Shown here: piece after piece, positions 34,883 to 64,000 of the stretch
Numbering within the stretch: the first letter of the stretch is position 1
How the letters are laid out: every line of letters starts with the position of its first letter
Notes under the pieces: generated by a model
Database searches by the model: none
What the model saw: the letters and a program-made list of their open reading frames with translations, nothing else
What the model was told of the DNA's origin: nothing
NCBI RefSeq assembly: GCF_029633865.1
Contig: NC_079222.1
Coordinates: 29,140,166 to 29,204,165, forward strand
Length of the DNA stretch: 64,000 nt
From: Lampris incognitus
Taxonomy: Eukaryota > Chordata > Actinopteri > Lampriformes > Lampridae
Direction of reading: 5' to 3'
Translations under genes and position numbers: made by a program

Positions 34883-35506
34883 AATTGGTCCAGAATTCAG
34901 CAGCCCGTGTCATTACCAGAACTCCTTCCATAGATCATATCACTCATGTTCTTCAACAACTCCATTGGCTCCCTGTTCAAATGCCGTACTGACTTCAAGA
35001 TCCTGCTCCTCACCTTTAAGGCCCATAATAACCTAGCTCCTTCATATCTTTCCGAACTCCTTCATATCCGCACACCCTCCCGCACTCTCAGATCCTCTTC
35101 TGCTCTCCAACTCACTACACCATCAGCCCGCTTGACTACCATGGTGTCTAGAGCCTTCAGTCATTCTGCCCCCCGCCTATGGAACTCTCCCCCACAAGAC
35201 ATTCGCAACATTGACCCTTTCAACCTTCAAATCCAATCTCAAAACGTACCTTTTCAAACGGGCATATACAGTCTGATCCACACTTCGGTGAGTTTTGTGC
35301 AGATGACGATTTTACACTTATCTGTTGTATTACATTTTTATTGTCTACCCTGCTTTGTTTTGATTTTATGCTGTCTGATACAGTGCAGCTTGTTTTTTGT
35401 TGGGGTTTTTTTTGTTTTTTTTTTTTACTTTGTCCTGTAAGGTGTCCTTGAGTGCTCTGAAAGGCGCCCACAAATAAAATTTATTATTATTATTATTATT
35501 ATTGCT
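34883..35506 (+). mobile_element. 5'-truncated L2-like LINE, C-terminal part and 3' tail
   Basis: The + strand reads as the end of an L2/CR1-type polyprotein in shifting frames: AARVITRTPSIDHIT, HWLPV, FKILLLTFKAHNNLAPSYLS and the RSFSHSAPRLWNSPP-like block. A noncoding end, TGAAAGGCGCCCACAAATAA, and an ATT-repeat tail (35478-35502) follow. The frame breaks show it is inactive. Confidence 0.8.
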
Positions 35507-35551
35507 ACTACTTTTGGCTGCTCCCGTTAGGGGACAACACAGCGGATCATC
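35507..35551 (-). mobile_element. Very short RTE LINE fragment
   Basis: The 45 bases match the extreme 3' end of the RTE family in the window (ACTACTTTTGGCTGCTCCCG, AGCGGATCATC). It is a severely 5'-truncated insertion at the junction of two L2-like copies. Confidence 0.65.
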
Positions 35552-36622
35552 GATAAAACAGTATAAATAAACAATAAAAAATATCAAACATTTGTAAAGG
35601 CTTTCATAAAAAGAAAACTTTTAAGACGAGATTTAAAAGAAGCTAGAGACTTGGTTTATCTTAGTTCAACAGGAAGAGAGTTCCGTAGTATGGGGGCTCT
35701 AACAGCAAAAGCCCGATCACCCTTTGTAACAAACCGAGACCTGGGAATAACCAGCAGGGCTCCATCTGCAGTTCTTAACGGTTGAGGGGTCATATATCAG
35801 GTCAATAAATCACAAATGTATGTAGGAGCAAGACAATTTAAAGCCTTAAAAGTGAGCAATAAATTCTTAAAATCAATTCCAAATATAACAGGAAGCCAGT
35901 GTAAGGAGGTAAGCACAGGAGTGATATGGTAATGCCTCTTTGTCCCAGTAATGAGCCGAGCAGCGGCATTTTGTATCAACTGCAGACGGTGGAGGGAGCC
36001 CTTGCTGATACCAGTAAAGTGCATTACAGTAGTCAAGCCGAGAATAGATAAAAGCATGTTCAACTTTTTGCAGATCAGCAGATGATAAAAATGACCTAAT
36101 TTTGGAGATTACCTTGAGCTGAAGAAAGTATGACTGAACAACATGTTTGATTTGATTATCAAAACTGAGGCTAGCATCCAATATTACCCCAAGCAGCCTG
36201 CTTAAGACAACCTGACAGATATCCAAGATTAGTAACAAAAGGGCTGATGCAAGTTTTGGGACCCTACAAAATGACCTCAGACTTATCATCATTAAATTTG
36301 AGAACATTTTTGGACATCCAGGATTTAATGTCAGAGAGGCAAGTTGTGAGATTTGCTAGGGCACTAGGATCTGTGGGTTTTAGTGGCATGTATAACCGAG
36401 TGTCATCAGCATAAAAATGGTAGAGCACATCGTGATTTTGAATGACCTGGCCAAGGGGCAGCACGTATATAGAAAAGAGAAGGCGGCCAAGAACTGAGCC
36501 TTGAGGGACACCACAACTCAACTGAGCCACCCAGGAGGTAGAGTTACCCAGAACAACAGAAAAAAAGTTCTGTTGGTGAGGTAAGGGTGTAATAAGCAAA
36601 GAGCCGAGCCCTTGATGCCAAC

Positions 36623-36827
36623 CAGAGGTTCAAAAACCACATCCAGAAAGTAAAAGTCCAAACCATGTATTTGCTCCACACATGCACTACACCAGCAGAT
36701 TCTAGTCAACAGCACTCCTCAACTAGGTAGGGAAAACAAGCTAATGAAATCAGCTGGTTTAGTAACAGGGTTGGAGCAAATGTACGGTTTGGACATTTAC
36801 TTTCTGGACCTGGTTTTTACAACTCTG
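36623..36827. mobile_element. hAT MITE family X, copy 1
   Basis: 205 bp with ends CAGAGGTTCAAAAACC / GGTTTTTACAACTCTG. It is inserted in the L2-like LINE with an exact 8-bp duplication ATGCCAAC at 36615-36622 and 36828-36835. The arms share CCAGAAAGTAAAAGTCC-like sequence with the copies at 54091 and 58212. Confidence 0.92.
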
Positions 36828-37184
36828 ATGCCAACCTAAGTCTCTAAGCGATGAAAGATGTTGTGATTGACGGTGTCAAAGGCAGCACTTAAGTGTAAAA
36901 TAACTAAAATCAAGCAGTCCCCTCTGTCTGCAGTCAGCAGTAGGTCATTAGTGACCTTAACTAGTGCTGTCTCGGTACTATGAAGTGTTCTAAAACCAGA
37001 CTTAAAACCAATAAAAACAGTATGAGTGTTCATAAAAGAAATCAATTGAGAATAAATCACTCTTTCCAGAGCCATAAATAAAAAGACAATTTGGAGATGA
37101 GTCCGTAGTTACTTAGGGACAGGGGATCTAAATTAGGTTTCTTCAGCAATGGGTGAACAATGGCATGCTTAAAACTGTGGAAAA

Positions 37185-37573
37185 GGACGTCCGCGGTGGT
37201 GTAGCGGTCTAAGCATCGGCTTCGTGTCGATGCAGTTGCTCACTGGGGACCGGGGTTCGCGCCCTTGTCCCGTCAGATCCGACTATGGCCGGACTCGATG
37301 AAGCAGTGATAATTGGCCGCGCTGTCTTCGGGAGGGGAGCGGAGTCGGCTTGTGTTCGACACCTGAATGCGTCTCTGTGTGTGTCGGAAAAAGCAGTGGT
37401 TCGGCCTGGAGTCACCTTGTCACGGAAGTGGCGAGGCGACTCCTTCGAGACTGCCGGCCGGAGAGACGCAATTGGCGAACGCATACAGTGTGAGGGTGGG
37501 TGTTTGAACTAAAATAGGGATCGATCGATCGGCCACTAAATTGGGAGAAATCAGAAATAAATTTTAGAGAAAA
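37185..37573 (+). mobile_element. SINE-B copy 2
   Basis: The same family as 28547-28925 (GTCCGCGGTGGTGTAGCGGT, GGGGTTCGCGCC, GGTTCGGCCTGGAGTCACCT, CCACTAAATTGGGAGAAATC). It interrupts the L2-like LINE. The flanks share AAAACTGTGGAAAA / AAAACTGTGAAAAA. Confidence 0.88.
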
Positions 37574-38592
37574 AAAACTGTGAAAAAGAACCAGAGGCCA
37601 GATAATTATTAAGAATTTGCAGAATAACGGAGATGATAGTTGAAAATACCTCCTTGAGCAGCTGAATGGGAATGTTGTCTAAGATGCAGGATGAGGCGTT
37701 CATATTGGAGACTGTACTCTCTAACACTGAAATTGTAATTGGTTGAAACTGGGTGAAAGAGGCAGAATTAACATGGGGAACGGATTGAATTTAAGAGCCT
37801 GGCTGGATTTGGGATCTTATATGCTCCACCTTATTTATAAAATGAGTGAGACATTTTTCAGACAACTCCACATCAGGTTCAAACAGAGAAGTGGAGTGAC
37901 CACTAATATCAGAATCGATTACCCTGAAGATAACTTTAGGATTGTGATTATTTCTTTATATTAGTTCAGAGAAGTATGCTGATCTCGCATCCTTAACTGT
38001 GTTCGAGTAAATTAACAATTGGTTTTTAAGGGTGTTCTGCGCTAATTCGGTTTGTTGACATTCCACTGTCATTCTGGTCTTCTATGGAGTCTTCTAAGGG
38101 CACGATTGTGATCATCCAGCCAAGGGAGGTCATTTGATTTTTGTTCCCTAGTTATAAACGGTGCAATTTGGTCAAGGATGGACAGGCACTGATCATTGAA
38201 TGAATTTAATAGTGCATCTGGATTGAGTGGGGATAAAGACGGATTAAAGGATGATGAATTAAAAGCATCACAGAATTTAACTGCAGAACCAGCGTTGAGA
38301 ATGCAAGAGCATGTTTTTTGGATAGTGACTAGGAATTGCGAGCCGTAGTGGGACTTTTAAAATTACAGCTTTATGGTCAGACACAGGTATATCCAATAGA
38401 TTAAGACAATCGAGAGAGAACCCAGATGAGAGCATAAGGTCTAAAATGGGGCCTTTGGAATGTGTGGCAGAGGGAATGGGAAGGACAACACACATGGATA
38501 TCAGAATCGCCAAGAATAAGCACCCTGTCATATTTTGGCATGGCAATAGATAAAAGGTCAGAAAAATCAGAAATAAAACTAACTGAATTAGG

Positions 38593-38641
38593 GGGCCGCG
38601 GGGATGCTGGAGTGGTTCGGACAATGGATGGATGGATGGAT
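38593..38641 (+). mobile_element. Tiny ATGG-tailed repeat insertion
   Basis: About 45 bases (GGGGATGCTGGAGTGGTTCG plus an ATGG run) lie in the L2-like LINE. They are flanked by the exact 14-base duplication TGAATTAGGGGGCC, so this is a retroposed 3' end only. Confidence 0.75.
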
Positions 38642-39140
38642 GAATTAGGGGGCCTATAAATTAAGATGCAGAGTAAAGGGGGAAGGCCAGTGATTAAAAA
38701 AACATAAAACCTCAAATGAGATAAAATCACCTAAAGTAACAGGGCGGCACTTAAAACCTAATCTTTAAAAAACAGCTAGGCCACCCCCTCTTCCAGAGGG
38801 CCTGGGAATATGAAAAGATGCAAAATCAGGGGAGCTAGCCTCAATCAGGGGAACAGTGTCCCCTGGGGAAAGCCATGTCTCAGAAATCAATCAGGGGAAG
38901 AGTGTCCCCTGAAGAAAGCCATGTCTCAGAAATTTAAAAAAAATCCAGATTATTAAAAACAATAAAATCATTTATGATAAAGGACTTATTACCCAGAGAG
39001 CTCACATTCAAGAGGCCAAAATTGTTTGGTGTCAAAGCAGAATTAAAACCAAGGGGAGTACAACAAATAGGACGCAAATTTGCTCCGTTGTTGTTGTTTC
39101 TACAAATAGATACATCGTGTGGATGAGAGGCATGGTGCCT

Positions 39141-39213
39141 AAGAAGAGAAGGAGGAAGAGGAAGAAGAAGAAGAAGAAGAAGAAGAAGAAGAAGGAGGAG
39201 GAAGAGGAGGAGG
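39141..39213. repeat. GAA/GAG purine-rich microsatellite
   Basis: A run of AAG, GAA and GAG triplets, about 70 bases. It produces a Lys/Glu-rich artefact frame. Confidence 0.9.
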
Positions 39214-39469
39214 AATATGGGGGAAAACTCCTGGCAAGAGGGTCAATGACAGATGAGGCCAGTGGAGGGAGCATTAGTATTCCTTATTTTATTGAGCACC
39301 AGAAATGCAGAGAAGTAATGTGATGTAATGTGACAAAATAAGTGTCTCCTAGTATGCAGCTGTTTCCTATTAACATATAGACTCAGAACAATAAAAATAG
39401 AATATAGCATGATCATATAAATTCTGCAATATACAAATGTACATATACATATGTATATCTGCATACAGA

Positions 39470-39930
39470 TAAACTGATGAGACAAAACATTACGACCACC
39501 TGCATACTATGCTGTTTGTCCTCCGTGTGCCACTAAAACGGCGCCGACCTGCTGAGGCATGGACTCCACAAGACCCCTGAAGTTGGCCTATGGTATTTGG
39601 CACCAAAACATTAGGAATTGGGAACATTCAGGGATGGTTTGAAGAACATGACAAAGAGTTCAAGGTGTTGCCCTGGCCTCCAAATTCTCCAGATCTCAAT
39701 CTGATCGAGCATCTGTGGGATGTGCTGGAAAAACAAGTCCGATCCATGGAGACCCCACCTCGCAACTTACAGGACTTAAAGGATCTGCTGCAAACGTCTT
39801 GGTGCCAGATACCAGAGGACAGCCTAAGAGGTCTTGTGGAGTTCAGGGCTCCACGGTGCAGTGCTGTTTTGTTGGCAAGAGGGGGACCTACATTAGGAAT
39901 TTGGCTTCAATGTTTTGACTAATCGGTGTA
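39470..39930 (+). mobile_element. Internally deleted Tc1/mariner transposon
   Basis: The left end ACTGATGAGACAAAACATTA and the right end (complement ACCGATTAGTCAAAACATTG) are terminal inverted repeats. Between them only the C-terminal transposase part is left, in one frame at about 39590-39920 (PNSPDLNLIEHLWDVLEKQV...RGGPT). The final Asp/Glu of the DDE triad region is present but the first two thirds are deleted. Confidence 0.85.
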
Positions 39931-40711
39931 TATATGTACACATATTCATGTTTAAGTATCAGTGCAAATAGGTTTTTACTATACATGTTAAATCTAACTA
40001 TACATAGTAATATAGTATGTAGTCTTATGAAAACCAAAAACTAAAACACTTGTCCCATAAAAAATGCCATTGCCACAAAAATAGACTAAAATATGAAAAA
40101 TAAACAGGGACACAGGCTACCATCCGAGCATTTTAGTGAAAAAAATCATCACTACTTAAGCCCTCAAAAAAATAAATAAACCAGACAGTGATGCAGACTG
40201 ATTATCAATTCAAGTTGAAATCATACATTACACTAATGATTCACCAGTGCATTCAATATTGCACATAAATGTATGAAACACTCTGATACAAAAATATTAC
40301 TCTATAATGCATTCTATTTACACTGGAACAAAAAATAAGTCTATGCACAACAAAACATGAACATGATACATACACAGTTCTTCTGAAGAAATAAATAACT
40401 TACAAAAGGGTGCAATAAATTCAGGAAAAGGACAAGAAAAGCATGCTTGCAATATTCCAGTGAGACTGGCACCTTACTTGCCTGTTAGTAATTCTGTTTT
40501 TAAAAGACATTTTGGGTTAGCGGCACAAGTTCCCTTATAATCAAAGTTCGTCATCGAGTACAGACACTTTCCTATGCATGTGGAGTAACCCACAGGGGCT
40601 TGTGAAATTCAACAGCTTTCTCCACTAAAACACAGGCCACTGCTGCCTCCGTGTGGAAAACACCATCATCACTGGTATTAGGTATGCTGTCCTTGATGAA
40701 TTTTCTTACAA
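39931..40711 (-). other. kdm2b: Probable start of the kdm2b 3' untranslated region
   Basis: Downstream of the kdm2b stop on the - strand I see no AATAAA (TTTATT on +) before 39288-39293, which lies beyond the Tc1 fragment. The 3' end of the transcript is therefore not placed. No other gene is visible. Confidence 0.35.
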
Positions 40712-59591
<18,880 letters not shown>

Positions 59592-60032
59592 CTACAGACA
59601 TGAAGAGAACAGAGAATCAGGTGTCTTGTCAGGTAAGTCAGTAGTTTTAACAGGCAGTTCTGGGTCAGACCAATCATGTTAGTGAATGGCTGTACACCTG
59701 GATGTTTGTCAGGTGTGAGCACCTCATACTACACCCAAATCATCCTTGGAAAAAACATGCAAATAAATGTCTTATCTCACTGGTATACGTTGATAGGGAA
59801 ATACCTAAAACGTCAAGGTTGTAATCTGATTTGGAAAAGGGATGACCGCAAGAGTAAAACTCAAGATGTCTTGACATCATTTTGCTCCCAGCACATACTC
59901 ACAACTTGACATTTAACTGAACCTCAACAACCAAAACCGATCTCTGAACTGTTTGTGTTGTTGCAAATATAGAACTTTACCCTCTTGAAGGCCAAACAAA
60001 CCAATGCTGCATTTAGCACTGGGTGCTTTTAC
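59592..60032 (-). other. kdm2b intron upstream of CXXC exon: nothing recognised
   Basis: No further kdm2b exon is visible between 59592 and the window end, so the next upstream exon lies beyond 64000. Confidence 0.5.
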
Positions 60033-60895
60033 TAGGGCTGGGAAAAAATATTGCTATGGGAATATATTATATTACTTTCTCTTGTGATACATTATCAATA
60101 CCCTGACACCAAATATCAATATTTCTTATTAAATCTGCAGGCACTCTAAACGGATTCCCCCACCGACTTGACTAACCAGAGTCACTACTTGGTGAATCCT
60201 TGTGGTAGAACTCATCAAATGAATGAGGGTAAACTTGTGGCGAAGAAGAAGAAACTCACAGGGGGGAAATGGCGGACAGCGTGGACAGCGGGAGAAAGCA
60301 AATCTAGAGGCACCATCATCTTTCAAGTCTGAGCCCACTTCAGCTTTTACAATACTGACGGAACAAACAGCATCGGTAAGATAAAGTCTACGCGACAGGC
60401 AAGAACTGTCTCGTGAAAGTTAAGTACACGGGGACACCATGAACATGCGTAGCCTCCTTGTTCGTCATCATCCTGATCTCGTTGTGGAGAAAATGGCTAA
60501 CTTTACATCCCCGAGGGCTGCCAGTATTACGTCTATCGCTAGGTTTATTTGTGAAGGCCTACACCCAAACGGTGTAGTCTAAAATGAAGGTTTTCGCCGA
60601 ATGCTTCAAACACTGGAGTCAAGATGACATACCGAGTCGAAAATATTTCACTGAAAAAGCTATCCCAGCGTTGTATGCAGAGACGAGAGTAAAGGTGTGT
60701 ATTTTTTTAATGTTTAGTGTTTATTATTTTTTGAAAGAGAAATGTATATTTTTTGCATTAATGTATTTATTTTTTTGTAAAGTTCATTTATACAGATTGG
60801 AAATACTCTAGCGACGCATAGGCCTTTTACCAGTTTATCCAGTTTATGGCTATTTTACATTGGAATGATGGCACACGTGGACATGGACAAGTTGG

Positions 60896-60975
<80 letters not shown>

Positions 60976-61270
60976 AAAAGGCACTAAGCTTATACTATGC
61001 ACTTTGTTGTACATTGTTTCATTTCAGTTGTCAAATTCTATGAAACTGACACCACAATGCAGTGAATACATAATTCCTGCTTTTGCCTTTTTAGGGATAT
61101 CTTTTCTTCTTCAGTTACAGGGATATCTTTTCTTCTTCAGGGATATCGTGATGTATTGTAGACAACTGTCTTGCAATCTATCGAGTATCGCAATTGTGAT
61201 ACTACCGTTATCGTGGGCAACATATCGTGATAGTAACGTATCGTGAGTTACTCTGCGATTCCCACCCCTA
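60033..61270 (+). mobile_element. hAT transposon, internally deleted and broken
   Basis: 1238 bp with ends TAGGGCTGGGAAAAAATA and CCCACCCCTA and an exact 8-bp duplication GCTTTTAC (60025-60032, 61271-61278). Around 60490-60695 the + strand reads, across one frameshift and a stop, as part of a ZBED-like hAT transposase (ITSIARFICEGLHPNGVV, NEGFRRMLQTLES, IPSRKYFTEKAIPALYAET). The rest is lost and a GT array (60897-60972) has grown inside. Confidence 0.88.
60897..60972. repeat. (GT)n microsatellite inside hAT element
   Basis: About 75 bases of pure GT repeat. Confidence 0.97.
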
Positions 61271-61821
61271 GCTTTTACCAAGATGTCCATGGGAAAAACT
61301 TAAGACAAAGCATGGTCAAGGCTTTGCAGCATCCTAAAATGACTTCATGAGTAGTTCCATTTTTCTATTCTTATTGCTGAGTTCTGTACTCAAAGTTCAA
61401 GTACTAAAACATGAACCACTTTTAAAACCACAGGAAATTAGGAAAGCAAATAACACGGAATGCTCTGTAAAATTATACTGCAGTCAATATTAAACTGCAG
61501 GGAAAGGACTGCTTTGAAGCTGAGCACTTTCCATTATTGAGCCAATTTCCTGCCAATACTTAATTTTCCCCTTTTTCTATTCCTGGAGGTGACTCAAAAG
61601 TGAAAGAATGCATGTGTGAAAAATTTCAGCGCAGACACTCACAATATAGACACATGCAAGAAGACACTCACCTATGTATACCCACATCCCCACACATTTG
61701 ATCAAAAATTAAAGCAGAAACACAAATTTTGCACAGCTGATAAAAGCCACATCGTAAATATGCACAATAAGAATGTCCCAGAGGGAATCTTCCTTATTCT
61801 GCAGACCAGTTGCATGGTTTT

Positions 61822-62951
61822 TTCCATTTCAATTAAATTCAATGTATTGTCATTAAAAACAAAGTGCAGGCGCATGTTAAAAACGAAATAAGGCCTGTGG
61901 CTTCGCCAAACTGTGCAACACAGACATGGACAGAGTATAAGATATATACCGATGAAGACTAAAAGCTAAAGATAAGTAAAAAAACAAAAAAAAACAAGCA
62001 CGAGTATAAACATATTTACAGGCATTCAATGGGTAGCCAGGTTCAGGCAGGTAATAGCTTGGGAAAAGAAGCTGTTTTTGAGCCTGGTAGTGCGGGCTCT
62101 GAGGCTCCTGTAGCACCTCCCAGAGCGCAGGGGGGAGAACAGCCCATGGTTGGAGTGGATGGGATCTCTGCTGATGCTGAGACCCCTTCGAAGGCAGAGT
62201 TTGTGATAAATGTCTTTTATGGCTGGGAGCTGGGTACCGGTGATATGCTGGGCCGCCTTGACGACCCGCTGCAGAGCTTTCTGGTCTACTGAGGTGCAGT
62301 TGCCATACCACACTGAGATGCAGCTGGTCAGGATGCTCTCTATGGTGTAGTGGTAGAAGTTGGTGAGAATTTTGGGGGATAAACGGGTGCTCCTCAGCCT
62401 CCTCAGGAAATGCAGGCGTTGTTGGGCCTTTTTCACAAGGGCCTGGGTGTTTGATGTCCAGGAAAGGTCCTCACTTATGTACACTCCAAAGAATTTAAAG
62501 CTGGAAACACGCTCCACTTCCACCCAATTGATGTGTATGGGGGATTGGCTACAGCTTCTAGACCTCCTGAAGTCCACAATCAACCCCTTCGTCTTCTGCA
62601 CATTGAGGACAAGATTGTTGGTGGTGCACCATGATGTGAGGTGCTCGATCTCGTCCCTGTAGGCCGTCTCATTACTGTTAGTGACACAGCCTACGGCAGT
62701 GGTGTCATCCACAAACTTAACTATTGGCGGGCAGTCATGGATAAAGAGGGAGAAAAGGAGGGGGCTCAGAACACAGCCTTGAGGGGCACCTGTGCTGAGG
62801 GTCAGGGTGGAGGAGGTGTGGTCACCTAACCTAACAGACTAAGGTCTGCTGGTCAGGAAGTCCAGGGTCCAGTTACAGAGGGAGGGGTTGACGCCAAGGG
62901 AGAGGAGTTTGGTGGTTACTTTGGCGGGGATGATAGTGTTGAAAGCAGAGC
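61822..62951 (-). mobile_element. Non-LTR retrotransposon, reverse transcriptase and 3' end
   Basis: On the - strand, from about 62950: reverse transcriptase pieces [26 protein letters not shown] and the catalytic site FVDDT (usually FADDT) in two frames. Then an open run of about 228 codons (62712-62026) holds the thumb and C-terminal part (HINWVEVERVSSFKFFGVYI, LQRVVKAAQHITG, RLKNSFFSQAITCLN). The 3' end TGACAATACATTGAA is at about 61830-61845. It is 5'-truncated. Confidence 0.87.
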
Positions 62952-62967
62952 AATGCACTTATGACCA

Positions 62968-63453
62968 TGTTACGACCCCAGTGCCATGTGTTGTATATGT
63001 GTGTAATTTTCCCTCTCCAGGTAATGCCCCGCCTCCTGTGGAGCTGCTGGTTGCGGCCAGATGATTCCAATCCCTCATCAGCCCGGTATATAACTTGGAG
63101 AGCGATGCCCAGCGGGGCCAGTGGGCCATTGTTGGCAGCCAGAGAGAGAGAGCTCTTGTGTTAATAGTCAATACTCCTTGAGAAGGCAGGTGAAAGCTGT
63201 GTTATTGTTCTTTTTTCTTTCTTTTTGGTCTGATCTGAGTTTGTTTGTTTGTTATCTAAGCCAGGTTAGCTAAGAGCCAGCGTCTTCAGTTGCCTTTTTT
63301 GTTGTACATATTGGCTTAGAGTTAGTTTTTGTTAATAAATCTGTTTGTTTTTACACCTGGTTCTGCTTCCCACCGTTCTTATTCCCCCGGGATACTTTAT
63401 TTTTTCTTTGTTACTTCCCCTCATCTCCTGGACCTTTAACGGGGAACATAACA
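62968..63453 (+). mobile_element. Solo LTR of an LTR retrotransposon
   Basis: 486 bp starting TGTTACGACC and ending GGGAACATAACA, with the short inverted ends TGTTA/TAACA. An exact 5-bp duplication GACCA lies at 62963-62967 and 63454-63458. It has a TATA-like GGTATATAAC at about 63083 and AATAAA at about 63335, so the transcription direction is +. No internal coding region is present, so it is a recombination-derived solo LTR, probably of Ty3/gypsy type. Confidence 0.9.
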
Positions 63454-63458
63454 GACCA

Positions 63459-64000
63459 CCTTTCAGATATACCATGTATCAGCGAGACATGATGTGTGCC
63501 ACAGGGCACATGACTGACTTATCATAGTAAATATGTATGAGATGTGCTCTGAGCTGAGCAATATAAAGATTTTTTTTAAATCTCTGTAGCTGTTGTTGTG
63601 TTAGATATTCTGTTCCTCCTCCCTCTTCTCCCTCTCCGTTAGGTCTCCGAATCCGATCGGAAGGATAGATGGGTTTTCTCATATCACAAGCACATAATAT
63701 ATTATTCTTAAAATTAAAAACTGCTCAGAATTCAGTGAAATGTTGTGTCATAGTATTGCTTACCTTGCCAAGTTAGACAAGCAGAGCATTTTATTCCATA
63801 TAAACTACGGAATAAAATGTGATGATGTTAGTAAATACAGTCCTGAAAAATTAAGATCTAATTTCTGTGGTATCACCAGCAATATATATTTTCCTAGTGT
63901 CAGCATAGCAACAGCCACCTCCCATCCCCTGCCAGAGCAGTCTATGACAGATAGAGCTGGAACCAATAAAAGCTGTAATGAGACAATCAAACTGAAAAGA
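63459..64000. other. No gene recognised
   Basis: The last 540 bases lie in the presumed kdm2b intron and show no recognised element. Confidence 0.4.

Larger units (their letters stand above)
35552..39280 (-). mobile_element. Long L2-like LINE, inactive, with nested insertions
   Basis: On the - strand the expected domains appear in order. An endonuclease-like part is at about 38730-38280 (ILIYRPPNSS, ILGDSDIHV). The reverse transcriptase follows from about 37075 ([27 protein letters not shown]; then CGVPQGSVLG and the catalytic YADDT at about 36400). The C-terminal part is at about 36180-35800 (SRLDYCNALY, LHWLPV). Stops and frameshifts make it inactive. Inserted in it are a hAT MITE (36623-36827), a SINE-B (37185-37573) and a short ATGG-tailed fragment (38593-38641). 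The exact 5' limit is uncertain. Confidence 0.82.

Noticed and set aside
39117-39323. Lys/Glu-rich frame
   Set aside because: It is a GAA/GAG microsatellite translation.

Overview
The window is teleost-like vertebrate nuclear DNA: spliced genes with GT-AG introns, long microsatellites, and dense fish-type mobile elements (RTE and L2-like LINEs, tRNA- and 5S-derived SINEs, Tc1 and hAT transposons). Two real protein-coding genes are supported and they converge. On the + strand is a complete rnf34 (RING finger E3 ubiquitin ligase): seven coding exons from 18470 to 31276, every junction in frame, 396 codons. On the - strand are the last nine coding exons of kdm2b (59591 down to 40712), covering the CXXC zinc finger, PHD finger, F-box and leucine-rich repeats. 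The JmjC half lies beyond the right edge. rnf34 and kdm2b are also neighbours in other vertebrates, which supports both calls and the choice of rnf34 over its paralogue rffl.

Layout. 1-18.2 kb is intergenic and packed with repeats: a 5S-rRNA-derived SINE, an RTE LINE nested inside a tRNA SINE, Tc1 and hAT remnants, an R2/R4-like LINE fragment with its CCHC and endonuclease-like motifs, and very long tetranucleotide arrays including a TCTA/TAGA palindrome. 18.2-18.9 kb is a CpG-rich promoter with two ATTGG (inverted CCAAT) boxes upstream of the rnf34 start. 18.5-33 kb is rnf34; its intron 4 is about 87% SINE. 33-40.7 kb is the space between the two stops, filled mainly by an L2-like LINE with nested insertions. 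40.7-59.6 kb is kdm2b, whose introns carry one SINE family repeatedly in the same orientation, several hAT-type MITEs with exact 8-bp target duplications, and a decayed Ty3/gypsy element. 59.6-64 kb is kdm2b intron with a hAT element, a LINE and a solo LTR.

I found no clear novel gene system. The most interesting points are: a six-unit, 14-residue tandem repeat in the kdm2b F-box exon whose units centre on a SUMO-consensus-like core; the SINE-built rnf34 intron 4 with head-to-head inverted SINEs next to both splice sites; a 30-nt in-frame cassette exon in rnf34; an 18-bp perfect hairpin in kdm2b; and several apparently unnamed repeat families. All family assignments come from reading the sequence and from memory of the families; no database search was run.
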